Assembly: GCF_030068545.1 (NCBI RefSeq) | Contig: NZ_JASJOR010000004.1 | Location: forward strand, 248,001 to 312,000 | Length of the DNA stretch: 64,000 bases | Source of the DNA: Xanthocytophaga flava | GTDB taxonomy: Bacteria; Bacteroidota; Bacteroidia; Cytophagales; 172606-1 | Direction of reading: 5' to 3' | In this document: positions 17,374-26,227 of the stretch, one piece after another | Layout: every line of letters begins with the position of its first letter | Position numbering within the stretch: position 1 is the stretch's first letter | Notes under the pieces: model-generated | What the model was told of the DNA's origin: nothing | Database searches by the model: none | The model's input: the letters and a program-made list of their open reading frames with translations, nothing else | Program-made: the position numbers and the translations under genes

Positions 17374-17996
17374 GGTTTTATTTTTTTTATAGGTTTTGCA
17401 GGTACTCCTGCTACTACTGTATAAGGCTCTACATCCTTGCTGACCACAGCACCTGCCGCAATCACCGATCCACGCCCGATGGTTACACCTTTTAGAATGA
17501 TGGCTCTGGTTGCAATCCAGACATCGTCTTCAATGATAATGGGGGCTTTCTTACCAGATGAGAAATGATTGGAGGGATCATGAAAATCATCATCCATGAT
17601 AATGGTATAGGGAGCCATACGGACATTCTTGCCAATCTCAATCCGTTCACTGGCAGAGATATGTACGCCGTTTACTCTTGAATTATCACCAATAGATAAA
17701 GTTGCTCCTTTTCCAACAAATATTTTTGCCTGTTGGATAACAGACCAGATACGTACCTGATTACCAATAATAACCTGTCCTTCATTTTTGAACATAGGTT
17801 TTCCTTTTACAGACACCATTTTTCCAATCTGGCATCCCCGCAGATAATAGCGGGCTGCTAACATCTTTCCTATACCAGCAAACAAATCCAACCCCATATG
17901 CAACATCAGTTGCAAGCCAGACTGATCCGGATGTTGTTCCCGAATCAAAGCAGCACGCTGGCTAAGTACTGTTTTTACATTTGCTATTGCATACAT
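17370..17996 (-). CDS. Left-handed beta-helix (hexapeptide) acyltransferase
   Basis: A 208-residue protein of the LbH acyltransferase superfamily, related to WcaF/CysE/LacA-type O-acetyltransferases. Hexapeptide repeats run from about residue 65 to 195. The probable catalytic His lies in DDDFHDPSN, and the C-terminal signature IGRGSVIAAGAVVSKDVEPYTVVAGVPAKPIK is intact. It probably transfers an acetyl group from acetyl-CoA to a sugar in the cytoplasm, complementing the membrane acyltransferase of the same operon. The start is 92 bases after the upstream gene, and its end overlaps the following glycosyltransferase by 4 bases. Confidence 0.92.
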   Translation of the reverse strand: MYAIANVKTVLSQRAALIREQHPDQSGLQLMLHMGLDLFAGIGKMLAARYYLRGCQIGKMVSVKGKPMFKNEGQVIIGNQVRIWSVIQQAKIFVGKGATLSIGDNSRVNGVHISASERIEIGKNVRMAPYTIIMDDDFHDPSNHFSSGKKAPIIIEDDVWIATRAIILKGVTIGRGSVIAAGAVVSKDVEPYTVVAGVPAKPIKKIKP

Positions 17997-18088
17997 ACAA
18001 AGTGCAGGTTTACTATCACAGGCAAATCATTGCATTTTACTACTTTCACTTTCTATCAGACTCTTGTGGATTGTGGGAAGAAAAATAT

Positions 18089-19000
18089 CTATCGTGTGAT
18101 AAATATATTCTGATGAATATTTTGTCGGCTCAGATGCCACTTTACCCCACGCCATAAGGCATCCAGATGCTTCCATTGTCGTTGCAAACCAAACATTAGG
18201 GAATTTTTAGGAATGGCTACCAAAAGAAAAAATAGGATACTTACCCATTGCTGCCATCCTTTCAGATTTCTTCGCATAAATAGTAGGCGGTTTCTGTTGA
18301 GGTAATACGTTTTTAATACCGACCCCTTCCCCACTGACATGGATTCTTTGTGATAAATCGTTGAAGTGCCCACATAATGACAGGAATAACCTGCCCGTTT
18401 GATCATCTCGCACCAATCGTGCTCTTCATAATAGAGAAAATATTGCTCTGGCATCAATCCGGCTTTATGAATTACTTCCATAGGAACCATCATTGCTGCA
18501 CCATTAGCCAGATCTGTTAAACGAAGATCATTGTATTGCCCCTGATCTTTCTCTTTACTACCAATAGCACTCCCCCTCCCTGTCCAGTGATTGATTCCAG
18601 TGCAACCGGCATATTGAATAATGCCTTCCGTACCATAATAAATAATTTTAGGAGAGGCTACACCTGCTTTGGGGTTATGTTCAAATAATTCAACCAAAGG
18701 TTCCAGAAATCCGGCATCTACTTCTGTATCGTTATTGAGAAATAATACATATTTGCCTTTAGCTTGTCTTACAGCCAGGTTATTACCTCCTGCAAATCCA
18801 AGGTTTTCGTCAGACTTAATAAGATGTACTTCCGGAAATCGTTTTTTAATAACAGAGGAATCTTCTAACGGAGAATCATTATCTACAATAAATACTTCTA
18901 TGTTTGGATAAGTCAGATTCCGTAAGGAAGTGAGCATTGCACAGGTAATCTCAACCTGATTATAGATAACACTCACAATAGAAACTAACGGTCTTTCCAT
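18089..19000 (-). CDS. Glycosyltransferase family 2 (rhamnosyltransferase-like)
   Basis: A 303-residue GT2 protein like dTDP-rhamnosyl and related transferases. The GT-A domain covers about 1-240, with VSIVSVIYNQVEI, the nucleotide-sugar site FIVDNDSP, and the metal site LFLNNDTEVD. EEHDWCEMIKRAGY and the downstream YHKESMS are typical of the family. A hydrophobic segment near residue 255-275 may anchor it to the membrane. It is in the EPS operon, 85 bases after the polymerase-like gene. Confidence 0.92.
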   Translation of the reverse strand: MERPLVSIVSVIYNQVEITCAMLTSLRNLTYPNIEVFIVDNDSPLEDSSVIKKRFPEVHLIKSDENLGFAGGNNLAVRQAKGKYVLFLNNDTEVDAGFLEPLVELFEHNPKAGVASPKIIYYGTEGIIQYAGCTGINHWTGRGSAIGSKEKDQGQYNDLRLTDLANGAAMMVPMEVIHKAGLMPEQYFLYYEEHDWCEMIKRAGYSCHYVGTSTIYHKESMSVGKGSVLKTYYLNRNRLLFMRRNLKGWQQWVSILFFLLVAIPKNSLMFGLQRQWKHLDALWRGVKWHLSRQNIHQNIFITR

Positions 19001-19085
19001 ACTAACCTTTTAATTAGACACTGTTTGAATACTATTTACATTCAGGGAAATCCCTTACTTTTTGTCTATGTAATTATGGTTTGAC

Positions 19086-20546
19086 TTATATAGTTAAAGA
19101 TGCACTTGAAAGCTGACGTTTTTCCAACTCCCACTGAGGTCCCAGAAAAACAAAGACCCATGATAAGTACACAATCATCCCAGAGGGCATCTGATTTAAT
19201 ACCTCATTTCCATAACTAGCCAGGAGTACTCCTGCAAAACCAGCAGTCAACGCAGCCAGTTTTTGTTTTAATGCCTTATCTTCCGTCATCCAAACTATTC
19301 CACAACATTTACCTAATATGTATAGCATGATTCCAAACCAGATGAGAAAACCTACAATACCATACATAGCCCAAACCTTGACATACAAACTATCAGGTGG
19401 AATCGTAGAAAGAAACTTGTCTGCATTATAGGTTACGCCCCACATACCGATTACACCTACACCTCCCCCAAAAGGGCGAGAACTCATGTATTCTCGTAAT
19501 ATCTGTTGATTTTTAAAACGGACTTGCAATGAAGGATCATTAGGATCAAGTGAGGTCCGCATACGAACGATATCTGAATTATTATTTCCTATTGTTGTAT
19601 ACTTTAATATTCCGAAAGCAATCATTGCGACAATCATTCCCAGAATCAGGATACGGGTTTGTCCGCTTAAAAACAAATAGGTAAAGATTCCTCCTGCCAA
19701 TACAAACATAGCTCCCCTTGTACCGGAAATGAGCATTCCATAGAGAATAAGCAATCCCATTATTCCAAACAAAGCCTTCTTCCATAGTTTATAGGGTCCC
19801 AATGCCAGTACGATAGAAATAACAGCCACATGTGCTTGTGAGGCGCCAAACTGAGCGGCTTCACTATAAAATGAGAATACACGTAGTTTACCAAAAAGCA
19901 AATGTGTTTTTTTTGCACCTGCTTCCAACCATAAATGCTCCATTTCATCTACACCCAGATACAATTGTTTCATTCCATACAAAGCCCCTAAGGTTGAGAA
20001 GCCAAGTACCAACATCAGAAATAAATTAAGATCCCTGGGTTTATCAAAGACCATAAATGCCAATGGAACAATCATATACCAGGCTAGTGCAGAAGAACGC
20101 ATTTCGTAAAACCAACCTGCTATACTGGCTCCTGCCGGATTGCCAATTTCCAGGATATTAATGATCATCCATGCTGTTCCCATTTTGCACAAATCATTTT
20201 TTGTCTTTGACATGGGAAAGCGATCTGTTTGATAAAACAGGATAGCCAGCCAACCTAACAGCAATAAGGCTTCCATCCCTAACCCAAACGGAGGTCCTTT
20301 CACATGTCGTATGACTCCCATAATCACAAAACAATAGATGATATAGGTTACAAGGGCAATACGCGGCTGTAAAAACAATCCAACAAAAAAGGCTATGGCA
20401 AAAGGCATTGCGATGAGTAAACCTGGAATAACTATGCCTTTGCGAGCTGTTAGCCAACCAATCACAATCGCGGACAGTATACAGATTGGCCATATATATC
20501 TGATGAACCATGGCTTTTCTGGAGAGAATGCATTTATTTGTGCCAT
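19086..20546 (-). CDS. O-antigen ligase/Wzy-like polysaccharide polymerase
   Basis: A 486-residue polytopic membrane protein with about 11-12 hydrophobic segments and a large periplasmic loop (about 330-385), the layout of the Wzy_C/O-antigen ligase family. Within the loop, PFGGGVGVIGMWG followed by PPDSLYVKVWAMYGIVGF is the recognisable family region. Next to a flippase and a Wzc-like protein, it most likely polymerises flipped repeat units in the periplasm; a ligase role is the alternative. It overlaps the flippase gene by 13 bases. Confidence 0.88.
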   Translation of the reverse strand: MAQINAFSPEKPWFIRYIWPICILSAIVIGWLTARKGIVIPGLLIAMPFAIAFFVGLFLQPRIALVTYIIYCFVIMGVIRHVKGPPFGLGMEALLLLGWLAILFYQTDRFPMSKTKNDLCKMGTAWMIINILEIGNPAGASIAGWFYEMRSSALAWYMIVPLAFMVFDKPRDLNLFLMLVLGFSTLGALYGMKQLYLGVDEMEHLWLEAGAKKTHLLFGKLRVFSFYSEAAQFGASQAHVAVISIVLALGPYKLWKKALFGIMGLLILYGMLISGTRGAMFVLAGGIFTYLFLSGQTRILILGMIVAMIAFGILKYTTIGNNNSDIVRMRTSLDPNDPSLQVRFKNQQILREYMSSRPFGGGVGVIGMWGVTYNADKFLSTIPPDSLYVKVWAMYGIVGFLIWFGIMLYILGKCCGIVWMTEDKALKQKLAALTAGFAGVLLASYGNEVLNQMPSGMIVYLSWVFVFLGPQWELEKRQLSSASLTI

Positions 20547-21877
20547 GCAGGTCCCTCCTTTTGTACAGGTTGAATATACTTCAACACTGTGCTTTTAATA
20601 ATTACCCATCCACGACAAACTGTATCGCTAATACGGACATATATAAATCTGCGACTCAGATAAAAACCCAGAAGTATTCCAATAGCTGCATTACACACAG
20701 ATACAAACGCTACCACATGCAGATCATGAAAAAAGTAAAGAGCCACTATATCACCCAGAATATTAAAGATTGCCATTACCAGCACTTTGGTCAGATTTAG
20801 GGCAGGTTTTTGCAATGCATCTAGTAATACTCCGGAAAAACGATCCATAGGCAGAAATAACCCATAACACAGGAAAACACGGAAAATACTTGCTGAAGAG
20901 GCATAGGCTTCACCACCCAACCATACTACCAGATGATCAGCCATCACAAAGCAGCCTGCCAGTACAGGAATAAATAACCATGAGACTACTCCTGCGTATT
21001 GATAAAACAACACCCGAAGTTCCTGTTTATCACCCAGATTGTACAAACTCGAAAAACGAGGGAAGGCAGTACCTACTGCACTGCGTAAGGGAATCTCCAA
21101 TACTTCAACTAATCGCAAGGGAATGGAATAGAGACCTACAGCGGCTGGGCCCATAAAGGCACCAATCAAAAAGGTATCTGCACTTTTAAGCATGTTTGTA
21201 GCCGCAAGTGTACCAAAAGAATATTTTCCCAACCGGAATAATTCTTTTACACGTCTCCAGGATGCCAATGAAATGGTATATAATTTAGCCCAGCCAGAGA
21301 CAATCAGAAAGGCACAACATACTAATTGAAGCAACGCATGCCCTACAATTACATCCTGCAGAGAAATATGATAGAAAAATACAACCCCTGAAATAACCAG
21401 CAATCCAATACTATTTATGAAACGCAGAAGTAGTAATCTATCAAAACGGTGTTCAGATTGTAGAATTGCCTGACTCAGATTAAATGGAATAGTAATAAAC
21501 CCAACTAACGGATACCAATACAGGAAGGACACCAAACCTTGGTTCCAGTTAGTCTGTCTGAAGAATGAGATGACAAATAGTAAGACTCCCCCAGTCAGCG
21601 ATATGAGTGTAATCAATTTCCAGGCAGCTCCTATTGTCTTATTCTTTTCAGATTCTTCTTTTCCGGAAATTCTCATCACCAAAGCAGTTTGAACACCACC
21701 CGACTTGATCATTTCCAGCAATGTAAAAGAGGAGAGATATAGAGCCCAACTACCAAAGTCACTTTTAGATAAACCTCGCGCCAAAAGCATAAAAGATAGC
21801 AGCCCTAAAAGAGCAGGCAACAGATTCCCTGCCAAAGACTGGAGATGCTTATTTTTAACTATAGTAGCTATATTCAT
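20534..21877 (-). CDS. Wzx-type polysaccharide flippase (MATE/MOP superfamily)
   Basis: A 447-residue membrane protein with about 12-14 hydrophobic segments. The start (LLPALLGLLSFMLLARGLSKSDFGSWALYLS) is diagnostic for the polysaccharide biosynthesis/flippase family, as is the mid-protein AVGLYSIPLRLVEVLEIP. It should move undecaprenyl-linked repeat units across the inner membrane for the polymerase encoded by the overlapping downstream gene. It lies 38 bases after the Wzc-like gene. Confidence 0.93.
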   Translation of the reverse strand: MNIATIVKNKHLQSLAGNLLPALLGLLSFMLLARGLSKSDFGSWALYLSSFTLLEMIKSGGVQTALVMRISGKEESEKNKTIGAAWKLITLISLTGGVLLFVISFFRQTNWNQGLVSFLYWYPLVGFITIPFNLSQAILQSEHRFDRLLLLRFINSIGLLVISGVVFFYHISLQDVIVGHALLQLVCCAFLIVSGWAKLYTISLASWRRVKELFRLGKYSFGTLAATNMLKSADTFLIGAFMGPAAVGLYSIPLRLVEVLEIPLRSAVGTAFPRFSSLYNLGDKQELRVLFYQYAGVVSWLFIPVLAGCFVMADHLVVWLGGEAYASSASIFRVFLCYGLFLPMDRFSGVLLDALQKPALNLTKVLVMAIFNILGDIVALYFFHDLHVVAFVSVCNAAIGILLGFYLSRRFIYVRISDTVCRGWVIIKSTVLKYIQPVQKEGPAWHK

Positions 21878-21915
21878 ACCCGTTCCTGCTTAGTAAAATG
21901 AACTACATGCCCTTA

Positions 21916-24114
21916 TCAGACTTTCTTTCGGACAGCAAAACCTATCTTCTTTTTAAACTCCATTTTCATCATTCTTTTTGTCCAGCGGCGCAGTTTGCTA
22001 CGTGTTTTAGGTACTTCTCCAATCCATTCTTCTGTATGTTCCGGATTCACACCATTTACGATTATTTCAATAGGCGTTACAGTCAATTGTTGCAACTGTT
22101 CAATTACAAGCTTATCTGCTTGCCTCCAGTTACGGTTTGCCCTGACTACCAATAGAATCAGATCTACTTCCTTAAGTAAAGCCACTGGATAGGTATTTTC
22201 AAGTAATGCAGGGATTTCCAGCAACAGGAATCCATCCTTCACTTTCCCTTCAGTCATTTCTGCCCAGGATTGGGCTGTACTCAAATTGGAAAATATATTA
22301 TAGAAACAATCCGTTTCTACAGTATCTGTCAGATTTTCTCTGTGGTTATTTGGCAAAACAACCAATGAAGGTTGCTGCATCTGATTGAGTTTATAGGCCA
22401 GCGATCTGGCAATTGTCGTCTTCCCCTCTCCATTCTGAGTGCTTATGATTGCTACTGTGTATACAGATTTTGTATTCGCTTGACCTTTCTTCAATAAAAG
22501 TTGCTGAACAAGCAGTTCTTCAACCCGAGTCAAAAACTTATTCCATGTAGATCCCTTCATCAGTAGGGGATATATCCCAAACATAGGCAATCCTATACGC
22601 TTTGCAGCCAGCGATAATTTTTTAAGATTTTTGTCTGCCATTTCCATAGCAATCAAGCAAGCTGCAATGATTACAAACCCACCAAACCCACCAGCAATCA
22701 CAAGAACCATTCGTTTAGATCCCTTTGACTTGAGAGGAAAATAAGGGGCATCCATTACTTTCAGATTGGAAGCTAGTTCATTACTTTGTTGCATTAATCG
22801 ACTTAAATTAAGTCCATGTAACAAAGACAGATATTCCTTTTCTGCTATATCTATTTCTCTCTCTATTCGCTTTAATGTAGCTCCCAGTGGAGCCATTTGT
22901 TCGTATACCTGCTGGAACTCCTGTTTACGTTTATCCATCACAGACAAACGCGATTTTGTCTCTTCTGCTATAATGGCATTTTTTACCCAGTCATCCAGCA
23001 AATCTTTACTCGGTAGCCCCTGAATGGTATGTGTATTTTTAAAAAGATTGTCTACACTAGCTTTGATCTGTTGAGACACATTATCTGCCTGCTTTCTCAA
23101 ATCTTCCATTTGAGTTTGTGCCCGCTGGTCGTTAGTATCTTTGGAGTAAAGCTCCATTTTAGTCAGTTCAGTGGATATTTTGCTTAACTGACTACGATAG
23201 GACATAATTTCCTGAGCATTCAAACTTACACCTGTCCGGTTTTGCAGTTTCTGCTCAATCATTCCCATCACAGAGAATGAACCAGCATAGTCCATCTCTA
23301 ATCCATTGTATTTATCATAAAGATCTTCTTTCTCAGCAGAGATGTACTTGGTTTGTTCATAATAGTTAATAATATTATTGTTTTTATTAAATGCCAGAAA
23401 TTTTTGTTCTGCCTCACCTAGTTTTGCCTGTGCCTTGGCCACCTCTTCTTCAAAATACTTGATAACAGATTCCGTTTGACCTTCCCGAAGTTCTCTCTTT
23501 TTACGAATAAATACTTCTGTGAGTATTTCCAGTGAGTTCTTACACATAGCAGCATCTTCAGATTCATATTGAATCTTGACCAGGTCACTGGAATTCAAAC
23601 GCATGGCTGTCATTTTAGACAGAGCCGAAATGGAGTAATTTGGTTTATCGCCATTTATAAGAAGATAAACAGCATTTTGAGCATCCCGTCTCAACAAGTT
23701 ATAAATATTGGAGATGGTCTTTTCTTTTGTATCCGCTACAATTGTTCTGGCAAGAGAATCGCTGATCAACTCATGTAATTTGGAGTAAGACTTCCAACTG
23801 AGTAGATCAGGATCATGTTCTTTCAACATCAGGTGACTAGCAATAAGTCGCACAGCAACTTCTTCACGTGTCTGACGGGAGTTAATCAGATTTAAAAGAT
23901 TATCAAACGCATTGCTGGTTGCAAAAAAGTCAGCCTGAGCATTTCCCTGAAGTGTATAGCCAGATGCAATACCTGTATATACAGTTGTGTCTGAAGAATA
24001 AATCTTTGTTTCATTGCGGGTAAGATAAAAGATTGTTACTGCCAGTATCATGGGGATCACTGTCAACATCAACCAGTTTCTAACCAGTAACCGTATAAGA
24101 TCAATCAGACTCAT
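21916..24114 (-). CDS. Wzc-like polysaccharide co-polymerase with degenerate ATPase domain
   Basis: A 732-residue chain-length regulator/exopolysaccharide transport protein. The N-terminal Wzz domain has a membrane helix at about 14-31. A long coiled-coil periplasmic region follows (about 220-460), with a second helix near 490-510. The C-terminal P-loop domain (about 550-690) keeps a Walker A (STQNGEGKTT), but the Walker A' region reads LVVLPNN without the usual Asp, the Walker B position reads LLLEIPA with Glu for Asp, and the basic C-terminal tail has no tyrosine cluster. It is thus probably not an active BY-kinase (inference). Its start overlaps the TolC-like gene by 4 bases. Confidence 0.9.
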   Translation of the reverse strand: MSLIDLIRLLVRNWLMLTVIPMILAVTIFYLTRNETKIYSSDTTVYTGIASGYTLQGNAQADFFATSNAFDNLLNLINSRQTREEVAVRLIASHLMLKEHDPDLLSWKSYSKLHELISDSLARTIVADTKEKTISNIYNLLRRDAQNAVYLLINGDKPNYSISALSKMTAMRLNSSDLVKIQYESEDAAMCKNSLEILTEVFIRKKRELREGQTESVIKYFEEEVAKAQAKLGEAEQKFLAFNKNNNIINYYEQTKYISAEKEDLYDKYNGLEMDYAGSFSVMGMIEQKLQNRTGVSLNAQEIMSYRSQLSKISTELTKMELYSKDTNDQRAQTQMEDLRKQADNVSQQIKASVDNLFKNTHTIQGLPSKDLLDDWVKNAIIAEETKSRLSVMDKRKQEFQQVYEQMAPLGATLKRIEREIDIAEKEYLSLLHGLNLSRLMQQSNELASNLKVMDAPYFPLKSKGSKRMVLVIAGGFGGFVIIAACLIAMEMADKNLKKLSLAAKRIGLPMFGIYPLLMKGSTWNKFLTRVEELLVQQLLLKKGQANTKSVYTVAIISTQNGEGKTTIARSLAYKLNQMQQPSLVVLPNNHRENLTDTVETDCFYNIFSNLSTAQSWAEMTEGKVKDGFLLLEIPALLENTYPVALLKEVDLILLVVRANRNWRQADKLVIEQLQQLTVTPIEIIVNGVNPEHTEEWIGEVPKTRSKLRRWTKRMMKMEFKKKIGFAVRKKV

Positions 24115-24872
24115 TTTCCAATCAGCAGTTCACTCAGTTTTACACCCACCCGCTGCTCAAGCAACAGATACATAGATTTTAGCTTACTTTTTACTTCTTC
24201 ATTGCTAACAGCAGCTTTTGTATACATTTCGCTTACTCTGACTATTTCAGAAACAGGAATCTCACCTTCTACAAATTCTTTCTCCGCCATCTTTTTATGA
24301 ATTTGCATTGAATTTAATGATTCGTTAGATAATAACAGTATGCGATTGGTCAATACCAGCTCCTGATATAGTCCCATTACTTCCTTACGTATATCATTCT
24401 CTTTAATTTTCTGATTTAATTCAGTCTGGTGAAGTTCTATTTGTTTCTTCTTCAACTGATTTCCTCTGGTAAACACCTTATCCAGGGGAAGAGAAAGATT
24501 AACGCCAACAGTATAGCGAGATGACTTAGCTGTTGTAAAGGAGTTCACCGGATTATTGATAGTAGACTCTGTTACAGAAAGATTGCCTGCCGTTCCATAG
24601 TTATAGGCTGAAACCAGAGAAACACCACTTAATAATGCTTTTCGAGCAATGATGGCATCCTGATTAACGATCTCCTTCTCAGCTAACTCAATTTCTACTT
24701 CAGGTGCATGTTGTAATGCAGCCTCAATCAACACAGGTAAAATTTTATCAGGGGATTCAAACAATTTCTTTTGCCATATAGAATCTGCTACATACTCTGT
24801 ACCTGTACTTTGTGCGTATAATGCAGAAAGAGTAAGAGTGCTCAGAAACAGTAGAAGCAAAAGCTTTTTCAT
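24111..24872 (-). CDS. Half-length TolC-family outer-membrane factor
   Basis: A 253-residue exported protein. I chose the ATG giving MKKLLLLLFLSTLTLSALYAQ, a clean signal peptide cleaved near residue 20; an upstream in-frame ATG would add eight residues. The remainder is alpha-helical/coiled coil with an OEP-like stretch (YTVGVNLSLPLDKVFTRGNQLKKKQIEL) and one hairpin-like helical repeat. Classical TolC has two OEP repeats in about 450 residues; this has one. No Wza/OPX gene is present in the operon, so this protein may take part in export through the outer membrane (inference). It overlaps the Wzc-like gene by 4 bases. Confidence 0.82.
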   Translation of the reverse strand: MKKLLLLLFLSTLTLSALYAQSTGTEYVADSIWQKKLFESPDKILPVLIEAALQHAPEVEIELAEKEIVNQDAIIARKALLSGVSLVSAYNYGTAGNLSVTESTINNPVNSFTTAKSSRYTVGVNLSLPLDKVFTRGNQLKKKQIELHQTELNQKIKENDIRKEVMGLYQELVLTNRILLLSNESLNSMQIHKKMAEKEFVEGEIPVSEIVRVSEMYTKAAVSNEEVKSKLKSMYLLLEQRVGVKLSELLIGK

Positions 24873-24957
24873 TTTATAAAAACAATAGATATACAATATA
24901 CCAGTATGACCAGCATAGATAACACTTTGGAAATGTCGCTGAATTTATAATGAATAG

Positions 24958-25833
24958 TTAGACACTCTCTTTCTGAAACAATGCAGGGATTGTACGTAAT
25001 AGAATTCCCAGATCTCGTTTCAACGAGTGATTTTGAGCGTAGTCGTTATCAAGAGCAATTCGTTCTTCTTCTGACATATTTCCTTTACCCCGTTTACTCA
25101 CCTGCCACAATCCTGTAATTCCTGCAGGAGCGTTGAAACGTGTAGCAAATTGATCTGTTGTAAGCTTTTCTGCTTCATACAGAGGCAAAGGACGATTACC
25201 AACAATAGACATATCACCAGTCAGCACATTGTATAATTGAGGAAGTTCATCAATACTGGTGTTTCGAATAAACTTGCCTATTTTGGTAATTCTTGGATCG
25301 TCTTTGATTTTTAGAAAAGCCGGTTTTACCTGTTGTTTCTTCATTTCCTTATAGCTGTTCTCACACATCAGTGTTCCTTTCTCATCGATTAACAATGGAG
25401 AACAAGGATTTCCAATCCTATCGCATTCTGCACAACTGGTAGCTACAGATGTTGTATTGTTAACAGCATTGGCATACTGGTTCTGACCTTTGAGAGAATC
25501 CAGCAATTGGTCAGCATCTGTGCGCATCGAGCGAAATTTCCAGAACTTGAATATTTTATATCCTGTTCCTACTCTGTAAGAGTAATAGAATACTGGCCCC
25601 TTAGATCCTACCTTAATAAGAATAGCTATTACAGCAAATAAAGGCAGTAAACAAATCAATGCGAGTGAAGAAAAGAAAATATCAAAAAGGCGTTTATCCC
25701 ACTTGATTTTGGAAACCTCCCGGATTGCTTCCAACTCCTGCTGTCGCTGTGCAGCAATTTCCTGCTGAGTAGCCAGTATTTTTTCTTTCTCCAGAAGATA
25801 ATCTGACGGCACTGAATATGTTATTTCTTTCAT
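24958..25833 (-). CDS. Undecaprenyl-phosphate sugar-phosphate transferase (PglC/WcaJ-type) with four-Cys insert
   Basis: A 291-residue bacterial sugar transferase, the likely initiating enzyme that transfers a sugar-1-phosphate to undecaprenyl phosphate. It has one membrane (re-entrant) helix (about 49-73), the FKFWKFRSMRTDAD motif, the catalytic Asp195-Glu196 in NTSIDELPQL, and the C-terminal MSIVGNRPLP and GITGLWQVS motifs. It is the short monotopic form, without the four extra helices of WcaJ. An unusual insert between the two halves of the active domain carries Cys134, Cys137, Cys144 and Cys157, a possible metal site. The N-terminal 45 residues are a charged coiled coil. It starts 19 bases after the receiver gene. 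Confidence 0.93.
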   Translation of the reverse strand: MKEITYSVPSDYLLEKEKILATQQEIAAQRQQELEAIREVSKIKWDKRLFDIFFSSLALICLLPLFAVIAILIKVGSKGPVFYYSYRVGTGYKIFKFWKFRSMRTDADQLLDSLKGQNQYANAVNNTTSVATSCAECDRIGNPCSPLLIDEKGTLMCENSYKEMKKQQVKPAFLKIKDDPRITKIGKFIRNTSIDELPQLYNVLTGDMSIVGNRPLPLYEAEKLTTDQFATRFNAPAGITGLWQVSKRGKGNMSEEERIALDNDYAQNHSLKRDLGILLRTIPALFQKESV

Positions 25834-25852
25834 AAAGAAAACGTATTATAGA

Positions 25853-26227
25853 CTATCCTACTCTTCTTAAAATATTGGCTATCCGCACCTCTAATTCTTC
25901 AGGGTTAAAGGGCTTTATCATATAGTCATCTGCACCTGCTTTCAAACATTTTATTTTTTCCTTCGTTTCATCCTTTCCTGATAACATAATCAAAGGAATA
26001 TTCTTATACTCATTAAGTGAGCGAATTTTACCAACAAACTCTAACCCGTCCATTAATGGCATTGAATAATCGGCAATAATTGCATCTGTCTTATTTCCTG
26101 CCTGTAGCCAATCCAATGCTTCACTTCCATTGTTTTTTGCAAAGACCTGAAAGTTCAGTCCCAGATAATGTTCCAAAATCAGTCGGATAGATGGTTCATC
26201 ATCAACGACAAGAATTGTCTTTTTCAT
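25853..26227 (-). CDS. Single-domain response regulator heading the EPS operon
   Basis: A 124-residue stand-alone receiver. The start at 26227 (MKKTILVVDDEPS) is preferred over an upstream in-frame ATG that would add 31 residues unlike any receiver. The acidic pair is in VVDDE, the phospho-acceptor in IIADYSMP, the Thr/Ser site in IMLSGKD and the Lys in MIKPFN. There is no output domain, so it acts by protein contact or as a phosphorelay intermediate. It is the first gene of the EPS operon and lies opposite two hybrid kinases that end in HPt domains, which makes it their plausible phosphate acceptor (inference). Confidence 0.92.
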   Translation of the reverse strand: MKKTILVVDDEPSIRLILEHYLGLNFQVFAKNNGSEALDWLQAGNKTDAIIADYSMPLMDGLEFVGKIRSLNEYKNIPLIMLSGKDETKEKIKCLKAGADDYMIKPFNPEELEVRIANILRRVG

